Positions 32,632 to 43,185 of a stretch of 64,000 bases of DNA are shown piece by piece. Location of the stretch: positions 2,170,001-2,234,000 of the forward strand of contig JBANDB010000012.1 in the NCBI GenBank assembly GCA_037576215.1. The letters are read 5' to 3'. Positions within the stretch are counted from its first letter, which is position 1, and every line of letters begins with the position of its first letter. The notes beneath the pieces were generated by a model, which did not search any database, was not told the DNA's origin, and saw only the letters and a list, made by a program, of their open reading frames with translations. The translations under genes were made by a program, and so were the position numbers. This stretch comes from Armillaria gallica. Its lineage: Eukaryota > Basidiomycota > Agaricomycetes > Agaricales > Physalacriaceae.

Positions 32632-34111
32632 CTAGTCATGAGTATCAATAATGGCCCCCATCGTGCTTACTTTAGCATCCAGATCAAACAAATGAACTTG
32701 CTCCGACAAATTATTCAGTGTACTCTGGATGCAAATGAGCATAGAAGACCGGTTCAGACAGCTACCGCCTACCGATATACCGGGAGTCTGTTGATTCAGT
32801 CGTAAGAACGTGGAACAGATCACGGGTCTCTCTATACTCGCCATTCTGGCACACATATCCGCGATTTCGTCAACACCCTGACTCATCAATGACAGGATAA
32901 CACTTTCAATAGGGTCCTTGATGTCTGTATACTCCGTCAATTAGGCATTCACTCAAAGTAGGAGATGTTTTTTCACTGAGATCATATACCAAGAATGGTC
33001 GCTCAGAGTCAGGACTTGAAATTCCGATGAGGTGGGGTAGATTGGGATGCCTACGGAGCAGCTATATAGCCAAGAACATGCAGAATCTGAATGACACGCA
33101 CACAACTTTCTTGTCTAACTTGACTGCTTTGTCCCAGGTCTGACGACAGTTCAGCATAGACAGCCCAGAACGAGTTTCGTACCGATTTTGCTTTGCAGCC
33201 CGTGATCACTCTGATGGTAACAGCCTTTCCACTCATGTCTGCGGTTTGAAGGCTGTACTCTGGACCGTCGGTGATCACTTTACAGGGAGTGAACTCACTT
33301 CTCGATATGATCTACAATTTTCATGAGCATGTCTTTCAGGTTTTGTAAGGAAGGCCTAACTTACGCGTACCGAAGCTCCTTCAGATCTCGGAGTAGGTTC
33401 GGAACGGTTCATAAGCACCACAGTAGTCTGTTCGATGCGCTGTAGGGTTGCGTTCATTCCTACAGCGGTCTGTTCGACGCGCTGTACGGATGCATGAATC
33501 TTTACGCTGATTTCATTAAGAGTGAGTAAGTTCTTGATCTGAAACAGCTGTGAAGGAAGGAGGACATCAGGGGAATATATCGCCTACTTGAAAAAACGAC
33601 AGAGTACTGTCAACCCGTTTTTCAAGGCGTTGTAAATCATCGGTATTTGATTTCGAATAAACGAGACGATTAATCCACGCCTTCTGTTCGTACTTGTTGA
33701 CAGTTTCTTGGGCGTTACGCAAATCCCTATCAGCCCTTATATATGAGCAACGACTAAGGTAGAGAAGGACGTACGCTTCAAAACGTTGAATACCGTCCGA
33801 TAGTGCCGGCGTGATTTCCATGTTCTGCAGATGCTGAGCTAATGTGGCATGAGCTCTCAGGCACAGTTCTGCGATTTCACGAGCGGTCCCCGCATTCTGC
33901 TGGCTCTGGTACACTTTCTCAAGGACGGAATACAGGATCTCCGCCGCTGGTCCAAGGGCTGGTACTGAGATTACTCCAGCAGCCACCTAGAGTCCCATCA
34001 GCAATGATAGTCACCTGATGAACTCTAGGGGCGACATACCTTTACAGATTCCAGAGACACCATAGCAGTCTCGACGCCCTTCTTCTTGACTAAGGTAAAG
34101 AATTTCTTCAT
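32632..34111 (-). CDS. Helical-bundle (MLKL-NTD-like) plus kinase-like protein, copy C
   Basis: Best copy of a three-copy family. Exons join in phase from ATG 34111. Exon 1 reads MKKFFTLVKKKGVETA. Exon 2 reads VISVPALGPAAEILYSVLEK with QSQQNAGTAREIAELCLRAH, an amphipathic helical bundle. Exon 3 reads ADRDLRNAQETVNKYEQKAW ending STLSFFQ. A coiled-coil exon contains a duplicated QR(V/I)EQT motif. The kinase-like segment reads EYSLQTADMSGKAVTIRVIT, then TWDKAVKLDKKV, HPNLPHLIGISSPDSERPFL and VYDLSE. The N-terminal part resembles MLKL-NTD/HeLo-like bundles of fungal signalling proteins. The second part resembles the N-lobe of a degenerate kinase. Near 32940 the frame changes to YTDIKDPIESVILSLMSQGV and ends at 32632. 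This needs a very short (28-nt) intron or is a frameshift; without either, the protein ends after HQGPY. Confidence 0.5.
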
Positions 34112-34617
34112 CTAATAGCCGTTCGTGTGTCCTGCAGGGATGGTGGTAGTTGTGGAAGAAGAGATCGTATGTGCTGTCGAAAACAGCATGCCTTGCTTTT
34201 ACCAGTGTTCTGAGAAGAAGCCGGTACATATCAAAATGTAAATAAGGAGTACGACGCATACTTGGTTTTCATTGCTGGAGCTTGCTTCTCCCGGCGACGC
34301 TAGAAGGGTGGATTGTCATGTATCTTGCGACAAGCTAGATGTCGCGAACGGCGTATGTACGCGATGTATGCGTTGGGACTTGCAAACTTGCACCGGGGGG
34401 ATCCTGCAGGATCAGTTTGGTAGGGAGCACGGAAGTCGCCGGAGGTTTAAGCCAAACACTGCTTGAATGCATCCGCAAGCTCCGGCACATTGGACACTGT
34501 CCCGTCGACCGTGGTACCGCGAGTTGGTACTAGTGTGAAAAGATGGAGTGTCAGCTAACGTTGGGGCTAAGCGCTAGGTTGGTTAAGCCGACTATTCGAG
34601 ATTAGGAGATTCGGAGG
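34112..34617. repeat. Module spacer, copy C, left part
   Basis: 5' flank of the copy C gene (AGAAGAAGCCGGTACATATC, TACGACGCAT) continuing to the gypsy insertion point. The rest of this spacer resumes at 41572 after the retroelement. No gene. Confidence 0.45.
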
Positions 34618-34622
34618 ATTGT

Positions 34623-34892
34623 TGTAAGCCCGCCCTGGTACGATGACGCCCTTACTTACGATGACGTATATCTGACGTTTGCTTCCGGACCAATATTGCT
34701 TCCGTTTTCGTCCTATTCCACCTCTGCCTCGTATAAATACTCGCCCATTCTCATAGTACTCCCCATTCTTCCTTTTCCCCTCTTCCCTCGCTCTTTAGAC
34801 GTCTATATCGCTCTTAATACCATCTGTCGTTCACAGTACCTGTCGCCTCCCGTGAGTAGTGTTTTCTGTCCCTATTAAGGGCCAGGTTTCCA
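34623..34892 (+). repeat. 5' LTR of gypsy element
   Basis: Begins TGTAAGCCCGCCCTGG and ends GGCCAGGTTTCCA. A TATA box (TATAAATACTCG) lies at about 34735. It retains CpG at sites where the 3' LTR has TpG or CpA. Confidence 0.95.
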
Positions 34893-35373
34893 CTTTTTTT
34901 TACTGTTACGACCCCTGGTCGTCGTCCATCGTGACGACGAGCACGTCTCGACACCATTCTTAATGACGTCGAGCGTGTTTCTCTGTTCCAATCCTTGTAC
35001 GTCGTCCATCGCGATGACAAGCACGTCTCTGCACTGTCCGTCGCGACATTGAGCATGTTTTTCCTTGTCCAACATGACGTCAATGCTCTGTCGTGAGCTT
35101 CACCACCGTCCAACGCGACGTTGTGCTTCATCACGAGCATCCTTCTCTTCTATTCTGCTTCATCGTAGGCAACAGTGCTGACTCCCTTCCTCATCGCAGG
35201 AACTGTCGCTGCCCACAGTAACCCCGCTCCCTGGCTGTTGTGTCCCCACCTCCTCTCAACGTCGAACACTCCCCATACGTCTTGACGACCCTCCTCCACC
35301 ACGTATCATTACCATCCCCACCCCAAACCCTCCATCTCCCGACTCTTCCATTGACGATATATCTTTTTTCATC
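34893..35373 (+). other. Gypsy leader region
   Basis: Untranslated leader between LTR and gag. It has two related CGTCGTCCATCG blocks followed by CACGTCTC (about 34918 and 34998), possibly structured RNA. I could not identify a tRNA primer-binding site directly after the LTR. Confidence 0.5.
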
Positions 35374-36729
35374 ATGTCTGCCTCCACCATCTCCCATCCC
35401 AACGTTTGTGTTTACCCCGAAGTCATACAGACTGTGCCAGAGAAGGTTCCCATGATGCTTGCTGGCGAAAAGATGCCCAACGAGGATCACTGGCTCGACT
35501 GGGCAACTTGCTGCCGCACGTACTTTGCCAACAAGGAGAGCCTAAAAGCCGAGAACTACGTCACTAACATCGCCGGAGGCATCAAACCTCATCGTGTCGT
35601 GCTGTGGTACCAAGCCAACCATGTTGAACTCAACAAGCTTTCTTTTGAAGACTTCTTGACGAAATGCATGACAAAATGGCTCCCCTCGACATGGCAGAAA
35701 CTTCGACAAGCTCGCCTATTGTCCATCACACAAGGCACTGGCTCCTTCGCCGATCTCGCGAACTCCATGATTAACGATAACTCCACCCTCACTGGCTCTA
35801 CCTTCCATCTTGATGACGACCGGCTGCGTATTCAATTGCAACTCGCAATGGACCCTCTTCTGAGCACTGAGATCGATGACAACGAGAAGATCTCGGCAGA
35901 GAAGGACCTTGATGCATGGGTTGACCTTGTTATCATCGTTGACGAGAAGCGCACCCGAGAGAAGGAGATGCGGAAGGCTGAAGCCGAGGAGGCTGCACGC
36001 AAGATTATCAGTAATGATAAGAAGCGTTCCTCGTCTTCTGCTGGTTTCGGCGACTCCTCCTGTTCTGGAAATCCCCCATCACAACCTCCCTCCTCTAACA
36101 ACAACGCACCTAACTCTGTACCCACATACTCTAGTCGATCATGACTACCCCAGATCACGGAGAGCGAGCGCGCCCTGCTACGCCTATACTTTGGTTATAA
36201 TAAGTGTAGGCGATTCTTCGTCAATCATGACAAGAAGGATTGCCAAAACAGATTCCCTTCGCCCGTGGGCTACAGGACCCTCACACAATCTGACGTGGAC
36301 AATGCTCGTAACGCCCTGCCTGCCAACCACCCTCTCAAATTCGCACAGCCAGCTCAGCCTGTCGCCGCAACCCATATTCCCGCAACAGACGCTCCTGCTC
36401 CTTCTCAATACAATGCGCCCCCTCCACCGCCTCAAGTTATTCACTCCCACTCGTACCCTCCTACGTATCCCACTGCCATGCCGGCACCAACGGTTGCCTG
36501 CTTACCAACTAATGACCCTACACAATCAACGCTAGACATGTGGTTCCAGCTCAACGAAGCTTCGTTGGACTTGAATGACTCTAGATTTGTGAGTGCCCCA
36601 CCTGTTGCTGCCATTTCTCCTTCTGTTCCTTTTTCTCTACCGCATTTATTCTGGCATTGCGCCGTTGACAATCCCCTTTCCCCTTACTCTCATCGCAATT
36701 TAAGTGCCCTCATTGATCCTGGTTCCCAT
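35374..36729 (+). pseudogene. Gypsy gag and start of protease, one TGA, cut by MITE
   Basis: ATG at 35374 (MSASTISHPNV). A gag core without stops runs to TGA at 36142-36144. The same frame then continues with LPQITESERALLRLYF and a zinc-knuckle-like CRRFFVNHDKKDC, a Pro-rich linker, and the protease motif ALIDPGSH. The TGA is probably a mutated CGA because the frame is intact on both sides. At 36730 a MITE enters directly after the protease active-site motif. The first Cys residues expected of the knuckle are not obvious. Confidence 0.85.
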
Positions 36730-37238
36730 TAGTGAAAAGCACGGGTGCCCCAGGTTTTGCCGGGTTGCCGGGTCAGGTACCACACGGGTCGGGTACGGGT
36801 CAGCATGTGGCAACCCGGGGTGTACCCAGCTGACCTGTGATAACCCATTGTATGGAATTACATCGACAAAAAGCTTTAAAGAAATTTGGTGTAGTGGTTA
36901 AAATGACTGTCTCAGTTCTATTTTGCATCACGCAAGTCAGTGAGTTCAAGTCTCACTCGCTGTGACTTCATCATGATGTCATCTCCAGTTGTGAGATTAG
37001 TTTACAACCGGAAATGAGGTCATAGTTTAGTATATCTGTCTTAAATAATATTGTTTATTCCATAATATAATGTGATGCAGTTTAATCTAAAAATTTGTCA
37101 TTTGAATACCCGGCAACCCAGCAACCCGTGAAAAATACCAGCAACCTGGCTGGAACCCGTACCCGTTGCTCCGGGTTATTACCCTTGCAGGTACGGGTTG
37201 GCTTTCTGAACCCGGGGGTTTACCTGGGCTATTCACTA
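36730..37238. mobile_element. hAT-type MITE, 509 bp, TSD GTTCCCAT, inside protease
   Basis: Ends TAGTGAAAAGCACGGG and the inverse of TAGTGAATAGCCCAGG, with GTTCCCAT at 36722-36729 and 37239-37246. GC-rich ACGGGT/ACCCGT motifs crowd both ends. In the middle lies a tRNA-like unit (36887-36954). Removing the element and one duplicate restores the reading frame from DPGSH to IVIIREKL. Confidence 0.85.
36875..36965 (+). other. tRNA-like sequence (pol III A and B box) within MITE
   Basis: An A-box-like TGGTGTAGTGG (36887-36897) and a B-box-like GAGTTCAAGTCTC (36942-36954) lie about 45 nt apart, as in tRNA-derived SINEs or tRNA pseudogenes. The acceptor stem does not pair well, so it is not a functional tRNA gene. 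It may be a captured tRNA relic. Confidence 0.5.
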
Positions 37239-37246
37239 GTTCCCAT

Positions 37247-37435
37247 ATAGTTATAATTCGGGAGAAACTCGCGCGAGACCTCCAACTCCGTTTCCGACCC
37301 CTGCCCAACATCATGCAAGTGTCTAATGCCTTCTCCTCTGATTCATCTACTCCCTCGTCTTTTCAATTCTGGGTCAAACTGAAATTGCATGACCCGACCA
37401 ATCAATGGTCCGCTCATACTGTTCGCGCGATTGTA
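37247..37435 (+). pseudogene. Gypsy protease continuation between the two MITEs
   Basis: Encodes IVIIREKLARDLQLRFRPLP, then FWVKLKLHD and HTVRAIV. In frame with gag once the first MITE is removed, and with pol once the second is removed. Confidence 0.75.
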
Positions 37436-37952
37436 AGATAGAGGACATCCGTTTCCGACACCTATTATGTAAGCCATTGATAAGCGAAAACTGTCTCCAC
37501 ATCTCCTCTGTGACATTGTCACAGTGAAATATTTTGACTGCAGGAATGGACTCTTTGGGTGTTTGGGTGAGCAGAAGTCAAAATACTTTTTTTGTACAAA
37601 ACTGTTTCTTTTTGTATTTAAAGTCCAGTGGCATCATCCAAAAAAAAATTTGCCTTTTTCTGACCCAAAGATTTGTCCAGTCACATGACTCATATAGACC
37701 GGTCCGCCTTCACCCGCCCTACTGTGCACCTCCCGCCCGCCATCCCGCCTGCTGCTTCCTGCCTGCAAACTCACTACATGCCCTTGAGAGTGCAGTTTTG
37801 AAGATTTAGGACTTTCAGGAGTGAAATATTGCTTTAGAAATACAAAGGTGCCCTACAGAGCTGTAATTAATCTAAATTTTTTTTTTCGAAGGCTGATTTT
37901 GTCCACACGTGACCCGCTTACATAAGGTGTCAGAAACAGATGTCCTCTATCT
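37436..37952. mobile_element. TA-flanked MITE, 517 bp, in gypsy protease
   Basis: Nearly perfect inverted ends of about 37 bp, starting AGATAGAGGACAT, with TA at 37434-37435 and 37953-37954. Insert plus one TA is 519 nt, so excision restores RAIV joined to APSLCADVILG. Internal GTGAAATATT motifs repeat. Tc1/mariner-type by target site. Confidence 0.88.
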
Positions 37953-37954
37953 TA

Positions 37955-40900
37955 GCTCCTTCTCTTTGTGCCGATGTGATACTTGGGCTTCCATTTTTAT
38001 CCTTAAATTCCCTTATTGTTAATACCTCCGCACGTACCTGTATTGATAAAACCACGTCTTTTGATATATTAAACCTGGCTCCACCTGTAACTATTCCACC
38101 ACCCACCAAATCAACTCCTTTGGACACTATTCTGAAAAACCATCGTGAATTAAAAAGTGAACTGTCTTCCTTCTGTGATTCACAGCACACAACAATTGAC
38201 AACAGTTGTGAACCAATTGGCAATGCCCCTATTGTAGCCGCTATTCGAGACCGAATAGAAACCTTAGCATACTTACAAAAACTTAAAGATCTCAATGACA
38301 CGGTGAAATCTGACTATGCCAATATTTTTACACCCATTCCGCATGTCGACAAAATGCCTAAAGACGTCACTTGCTCCATTAAACTTAAAAACGCGAACAA
38401 GACTATTGTTACACACTCATACACTTCCCCCAAAAAATTCAAGGATGTGTGGTCCACTCTGATTTCTCAACATCTTGATGCCGGCCATATACATCCCTCA
38501 TCCTCACCACATGCTTCACCTGCACTACTGATACCTAAAACCGATAAATCAGTCTTGCCCCGATGGGTCAATGATTACCATGATCTGAATGCAAATACCG
38601 TAACCGACAGTCACCCCTTGCCATGTGTGGACGATGTCATTTCCAATGCAGCAAAAGGCTCCATCTGGTCGAAAATTGACATGACCGATGCGTTCTTCCA
38701 TACTCCAATGGATCCTGCCAGTATCCCATTGACTGCCATTACGACCCCGCTAGGACTCTATGAATGGACCGTCATGCCACAGGGATTAAAGAATTCTCCT
38801 GCTGTCCATCAATGTCGGGTAACCACCGCTCTCAGAGACTTCATCGGCAAATTCTGTCATGTCTACCTAGACGATATTATAATCTGGTCCGATTCCCTAG
38901 AAGAACATATGGCTCATGTTAAACTAATAATGGACACCATGCGAAAAAATAGCCTCTACTGCAACCCAAAAAAATCTCAATTCTTCTTGCTAGAACTCAA
39001 CTTTCTCGGCCACCGTATCTCTCGCAATGGAGTACAACCTGATAACTCAAAGGTTGAGCGTATTATGAATTGGCCTCGACCCAAATCCACTTCCGATGTC
39101 CGTCGCTTCCTTGGACTAGTCAGGTACCTCGCTACGTTCCTGAAGAATCTCGCTGATCACACTGTGTTATTGACTCCTTTGACCACGAAGGATGCCGAGA
39201 AAAATTTCCCTGAATGGACACTTAACCATCAATTTGCCTTTGACGCAATTAAAGCTCTTGTCCTGTCATCAGACTGTCTGACGGTTATTGACCACAAAAA
39301 TCCAGGTGATAATAAAAATTTTGTCACCTGCGACGCAAGTGGCTGGAGGACGGGTGCTGTCCTCTCTTGGGGACCATCCTGGGAGACTGCTTGACCAGTG
39401 GCCTTTGACTCCATGCAGCTCAAAGGTGCACAGAAGAACTATCCTGTGCATGAGAAAGAGCTTCTCGCAATTGTACGTGCCTTGAAAAAATGGCATCTGG
39501 AGCTTCTTGGGATGGACTTCACAGTGTACACAGATCACCGCACCTTGGAGAACTTCGCCACACAAAAAGACCTCTCAAGACGACAAGCACGTTGGAACGA
39601 GTTCCTTTCTCAATTTGATTTCACAATAAACTACATCTGTGGTGAAGATAATACTGCGGCTGATGCTCTATCACGATTACCGCCTGATGAGACCGATGAA
39701 ACATCTACAGATATTGATCTTGATCTACTCCCCATCCAACCTTGGGCGTCTTGGGCCTCATCTTCACCCGCTTCTGCTGCTGTTCTCAAAATTACTATGG
39801 ACATTTCCATCCTTGATGCCATCCATGATGGCTACAAGGATGATGAGTTCTGCAAAAAATTATCTTCCACGGATGTGTCACTTGATTCGATCAGACTCCA
39901 CAATGATCTATGGTACATAGGTGATCGTTTGGTCATCCCACGTACTGGTACACTACGCGAAGATCTCTTCCAACTGGCTCATGATTCCTTAGGGCATTTT
40001 GGGTCTGACAAAGCTTATGCAGCCCTGCGCGACTGTTACTACTGGCCTAACATGAGGCGTGACTTAGAACTGGGATACATCCCTGCCTGTATAGAATGTC
40101 AGAGGAACAAATCAATGACTTCCAAGCCACATGGCCCATTACACCCCCTCCCTGTACCTGACGAACGAGGCAATAGTGTGGCTATGGATTTCATTGGCCC
40201 CTTACCTGAAGATGATGGTTTTGATTGCATCCTCACCATCACTGATCATTTAGGGTCAGATATTAGAATCATCCCTGTACGAACAGACATAACAGCATCT
40301 CAGTTAGCGGAGGTCTTCTTCTGTGAATGGTATTGCGAAAATGGCCTCCCTACCGACATCATCTCTGACAGAGACAAACTATTTACATCTAAATTCTGGA
40401 CGGCTCTCCACAAATTAACTGGTGTCTGTTTGAAACTCTCCTCAGCGTATCACCCTCAAACAGATGGGTCCAGTGAGCGCTCGAATAAAACTATCAATCA
40501 ATGTATCCGCTTCCATGTCACTAGGAAGCAGAAAGGCTGGGTTAAAGCACTTCCGCTGATAAGGTTCAACATGATGAATTCAATCAACTCTTCTACCGGT
40601 TACTCTGGATTTCAACTTTGCATGGGTCAATCACCGCGCATTATTCCCCCTCTCGTTCCCACCACTCTGCCTCCTTCAGAACTGGTCATCCTTGCTACAG
40701 AGCTACTCCAACGGATCGAGTCACAGACTCAAGATGCTAAGGACAATCTCATGCTGGCTAAAATCACACAGGCCTACCACTCTAACAAGAAACATGCCCC
40801 AGAAAGAGAATATCGACCAAATGACAAAGTAATGCTTTCTACTCTCCATCGCCATCATGAATACAAGGCTGGAAAGAAGGACTACGTGGCTAAATTCATG

Positions 40901-41272
40901 CCCCGGTTCGATGGCCCCTACGCTGTTGTAAGTGCTCACCCTGAAACGTCTTCCTATACACTCGATCTACCAAATGCGCCCAACACATTCCCTACCTTCC
41001 ACTCCAGCGTCCTCAAACCTTTTGTTTCCAACGATTCTGACCTTTTTCCGCACCGTGATCATACCCGACCCCACCCCATTGTCACTGCAGACGGTGTTGA
41101 AGAGTTCTTCATCAACAAAATTATCGATGAACATAAACGCAGCCGTGGGTACCAGTACTTAGTACGGTGGTTGGGTGAAGGACCGGAAGAGGAACGTTGG
41201 TTGCTGCAGAAGGAGCTTGAAGACTGTGAAGCCCTTGACAGATGGCTCGCTTTGAAGGAATCGAAGGAGTAA
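37955..41272 (+). pseudogene. Gypsy pol: RT, RNase H, integrase, chromodomain, one TGA
   Basis: Open from the second MITE to TAA at 41270 except for one TGA at 39392-39394. Order: end of protease (ADVILGLPFL); reverse transcriptase with KIDMTDAFFH, PQGLKNSP and the catalytic YLDDIIIW; RNase H with TCDASGW, HEKELLAI and YTDHRTLE; integrase zinc finger (HDSLGHFG ... CIECQRNK); integrase core with Asp in AMDFIGPLP, Asp in IISDRD and Glu in TDGSSERSNKTI; and a C-terminal chromodomain (FINKIIDEHKRSRGYQYLVR, then WLGEGPEEERW). The chromodomain marks it as a chromovirus, whose integrase is thought to be guided to heterochromatin. The TGA lies between WETA and PVAFDS where CGA (Arg) fits. Confidence 0.93.
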
Positions 41273-41296
41273 GTTTTTTCTTGAAACGGGGGAGGG

Positions 41297-41566
41297 TGTA
41301 AGCCCGCCCTGGTATGATGACGCCCTTACTTACGATGACGTATATCTGATGTTTGCTTCCGGACCAATATTGCTTCTGTTTTCGTCCTATTCCACCTCTG
41401 CCTCATATAAATACTCGCCCATTCTCATAGTACTCCCCATTCTTCCTTTTCCCCTCTTCCCTCGCTCTTTAGACGTCTATATCGCTCTTAATACCATCCA
41501 TCGTTCACAGTACCTGTCGCCTCCCGTGAGTAGTGTTTTCTGTCCCTATTAAGGGCCAGGTTTCCA
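41297..41566 (+). repeat. 3' LTR of gypsy element
   Basis: Same length as the 5' LTR with no indels. It carries TpG or CpA at four positions where the 5' LTR has CpG. Followed by ATTGT, the right target duplicate. Confidence 0.95.
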
Positions 41567-41571
41567 ATTGT

Positions 41572-42165
41572 GGAGGTAAAGGGTTTGAGTGCTCTGACGG
41601 GACATGGACGGGAGAAGCCATCATGGCAGGAGACAAGAATAGAACTTGCTACGTCGAGTCTCGTCCCAACTACTCTGTGAGGTTCACCACACAGAAATGG
41701 CTGAAGAAGATTGCAAAAAAAACTACTTGGCTGCAAACTAAGCGCCGAATTGATAATGTGTTCCTGAATTTCATACAAGCTACAACCGAGAAGTCAGGCG
41801 TAGTGCCTGTTTTTATCATTGCTCTGAAATGCTCAACAGACATGTAACCAAATCCCCATCGTGCCAATGAACTTGGTTGAGTGAATGGAAGGGCCGGATG
41901 CTGACATGGTGAACGAACTGTCTCCTCGGTGCTTTACGTGCCCTTGACCTTTTCGTGTGATGATCAAATCAATGATGCATGCAATATTTCATGCATCGTT
42001 CTCTGATATGGCGAGTTGGACACTGGAGTACTCAGTAAGTACTAAATCATGTTTGAATCTGATGTCTCACATTGTACATGACATGGGTTATCCGACACCT
42101 AATCCACAACCCCGCTTCGAGGAAAGAACGTCCAGTACTGAGTATTGAAGGAAGGTCGTCATATA
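41572..42165. repeat. Module spacer, copy C, right part
   Basis: From about 41880 it matches the other spacers (GAAGGGCCGGATGC, TTTTCGTGTGATGATCAAAT, CTGGAGTACTCAGTAAGTAC). Positions 41572-41870 are unmatched. The gypsy element therefore split an existing copy of the module. No gene. Confidence 0.5.
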
Positions 42166-43185
42166 CTACCCTACAGCTTCCCAGGTGACAAAGCAGGACC
42201 TCCCACTCTCGCCGTCAAGTACACTGTGTTGTCGTTCTGCACAATGTAAAAGCATTCTTCAAGGTGTACACTTGCCTTGCCCTTGATATACACCTTAGGC
42301 TCGTCTGAGAAAGTGGGTCCTATCTGGAGGACCTCCAGGCCGATACCATGTCCAAGACGATGCGTAAAGTACTTCGCATACCCCGCTAGGCCGAGGAAAA
42401 GTCTTGGGGCTTCGTCGACGTGCTTGGTGACCACGCCTGCATGGACGGTCTGAAACGCGATATGCTGAGCTGAGTGGGCAAAGTTCCGTGTTTGGAGATG
42501 GGTGTCTGGGATGGTGGAAGCGGCCGGGGCATGTGCGAGTGATGTTGCTCCAATAACCATGCAAGGAGACGGTGCAGTCAAGTGAAACGAAGTCATCGGG
42601 GTAGAGACGGCGGTCAGTGCCACTGGTGTGGGGAAGGGCGGCGTTTCCTTGGCAGGATAAGACAGGGAGCGGGTGACATTAAATTATACGTACCTCCAAA
42701 TAAGGTTAGGCAACTGCCGTCTTTGAGGTCGTCATCGGCAAGGGCACGTACAACGAATAGTCAGGCACCGGACTCACGGATGCCGACGTATAAATGCTTG
42801 TGTGTATGTCGGATGGCCAGAAGGGTAGCCTATGGGTGTGTTAGCATGCCAGTACATGGGATCAAAGTACGCACACCTCGTTGGCACACTTTAACAACTT
42901 CAACTCTCCCTCTAACTTGCGTTCCCACAGTTGCCTTATCTCTGTAGGTGCAGAGATCACTGTAGCCTTTGGGGAATGCCGTTCGTAGTCCTTCAACAAT
43001 GAAATGTCAGATATTTCTGTCCACAAACACCATCCCTTCGATGCCAGGCAGCTGCTTGTATAGAATCAAGAACAACCTTGTCTGCGTGCCTTTAATTTGG
43101 GTGTCAGGACCGTCACCTGTGCAGAGGCATCTGCAATAAGCAGCAGAGTCTCTCGGAGAGGTGCAAGCGCGAGGACGAGCAATTA
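42166..43185 (-). pseudogene. M24 metallopeptidase, copy 3, deleted and truncated
   Basis: The catalytic part at 42171-42623 retains HAGVVTKHVDEAPRLFLGLA and HRLGHGIGLEV but lacks the HEDPYLNGG segment by deletion. The first metal Asp region is degraded. Upstream, LADDDLKDGS-like and N-terminal pieces are short and frameshifted (42720-43180). The 5' end is cut at about 43180, where the R1 copy begins. Confidence 0.78.

Larger units (their letters stand above)
34623..41566 (+). mobile_element. Ty3/gypsy chromodomain LTR retrotransposon, full length, TSD ATTGT
   Basis: Complete element: 270-bp LTRs (34623-34892 and 41297-41566, TG...CA), target duplication ATTGT (34618-34622 and 41567-41571), polypurine tract GAAACGGGGGAGGG just before the 3' LTR, and gag-pro-RT-RNaseH-integrase-chromodomain in one frame. 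The LTRs differ at six positions by eye, four of them CpG to TpG/CpA. Two MITEs are inserted in the pro region. Two in-frame TGA codons (36142, 39392) sit where Arg would fit. Otherwise the frame is open, so the element was recently active but is now silent. It splits module copy C. Confidence 0.95.
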
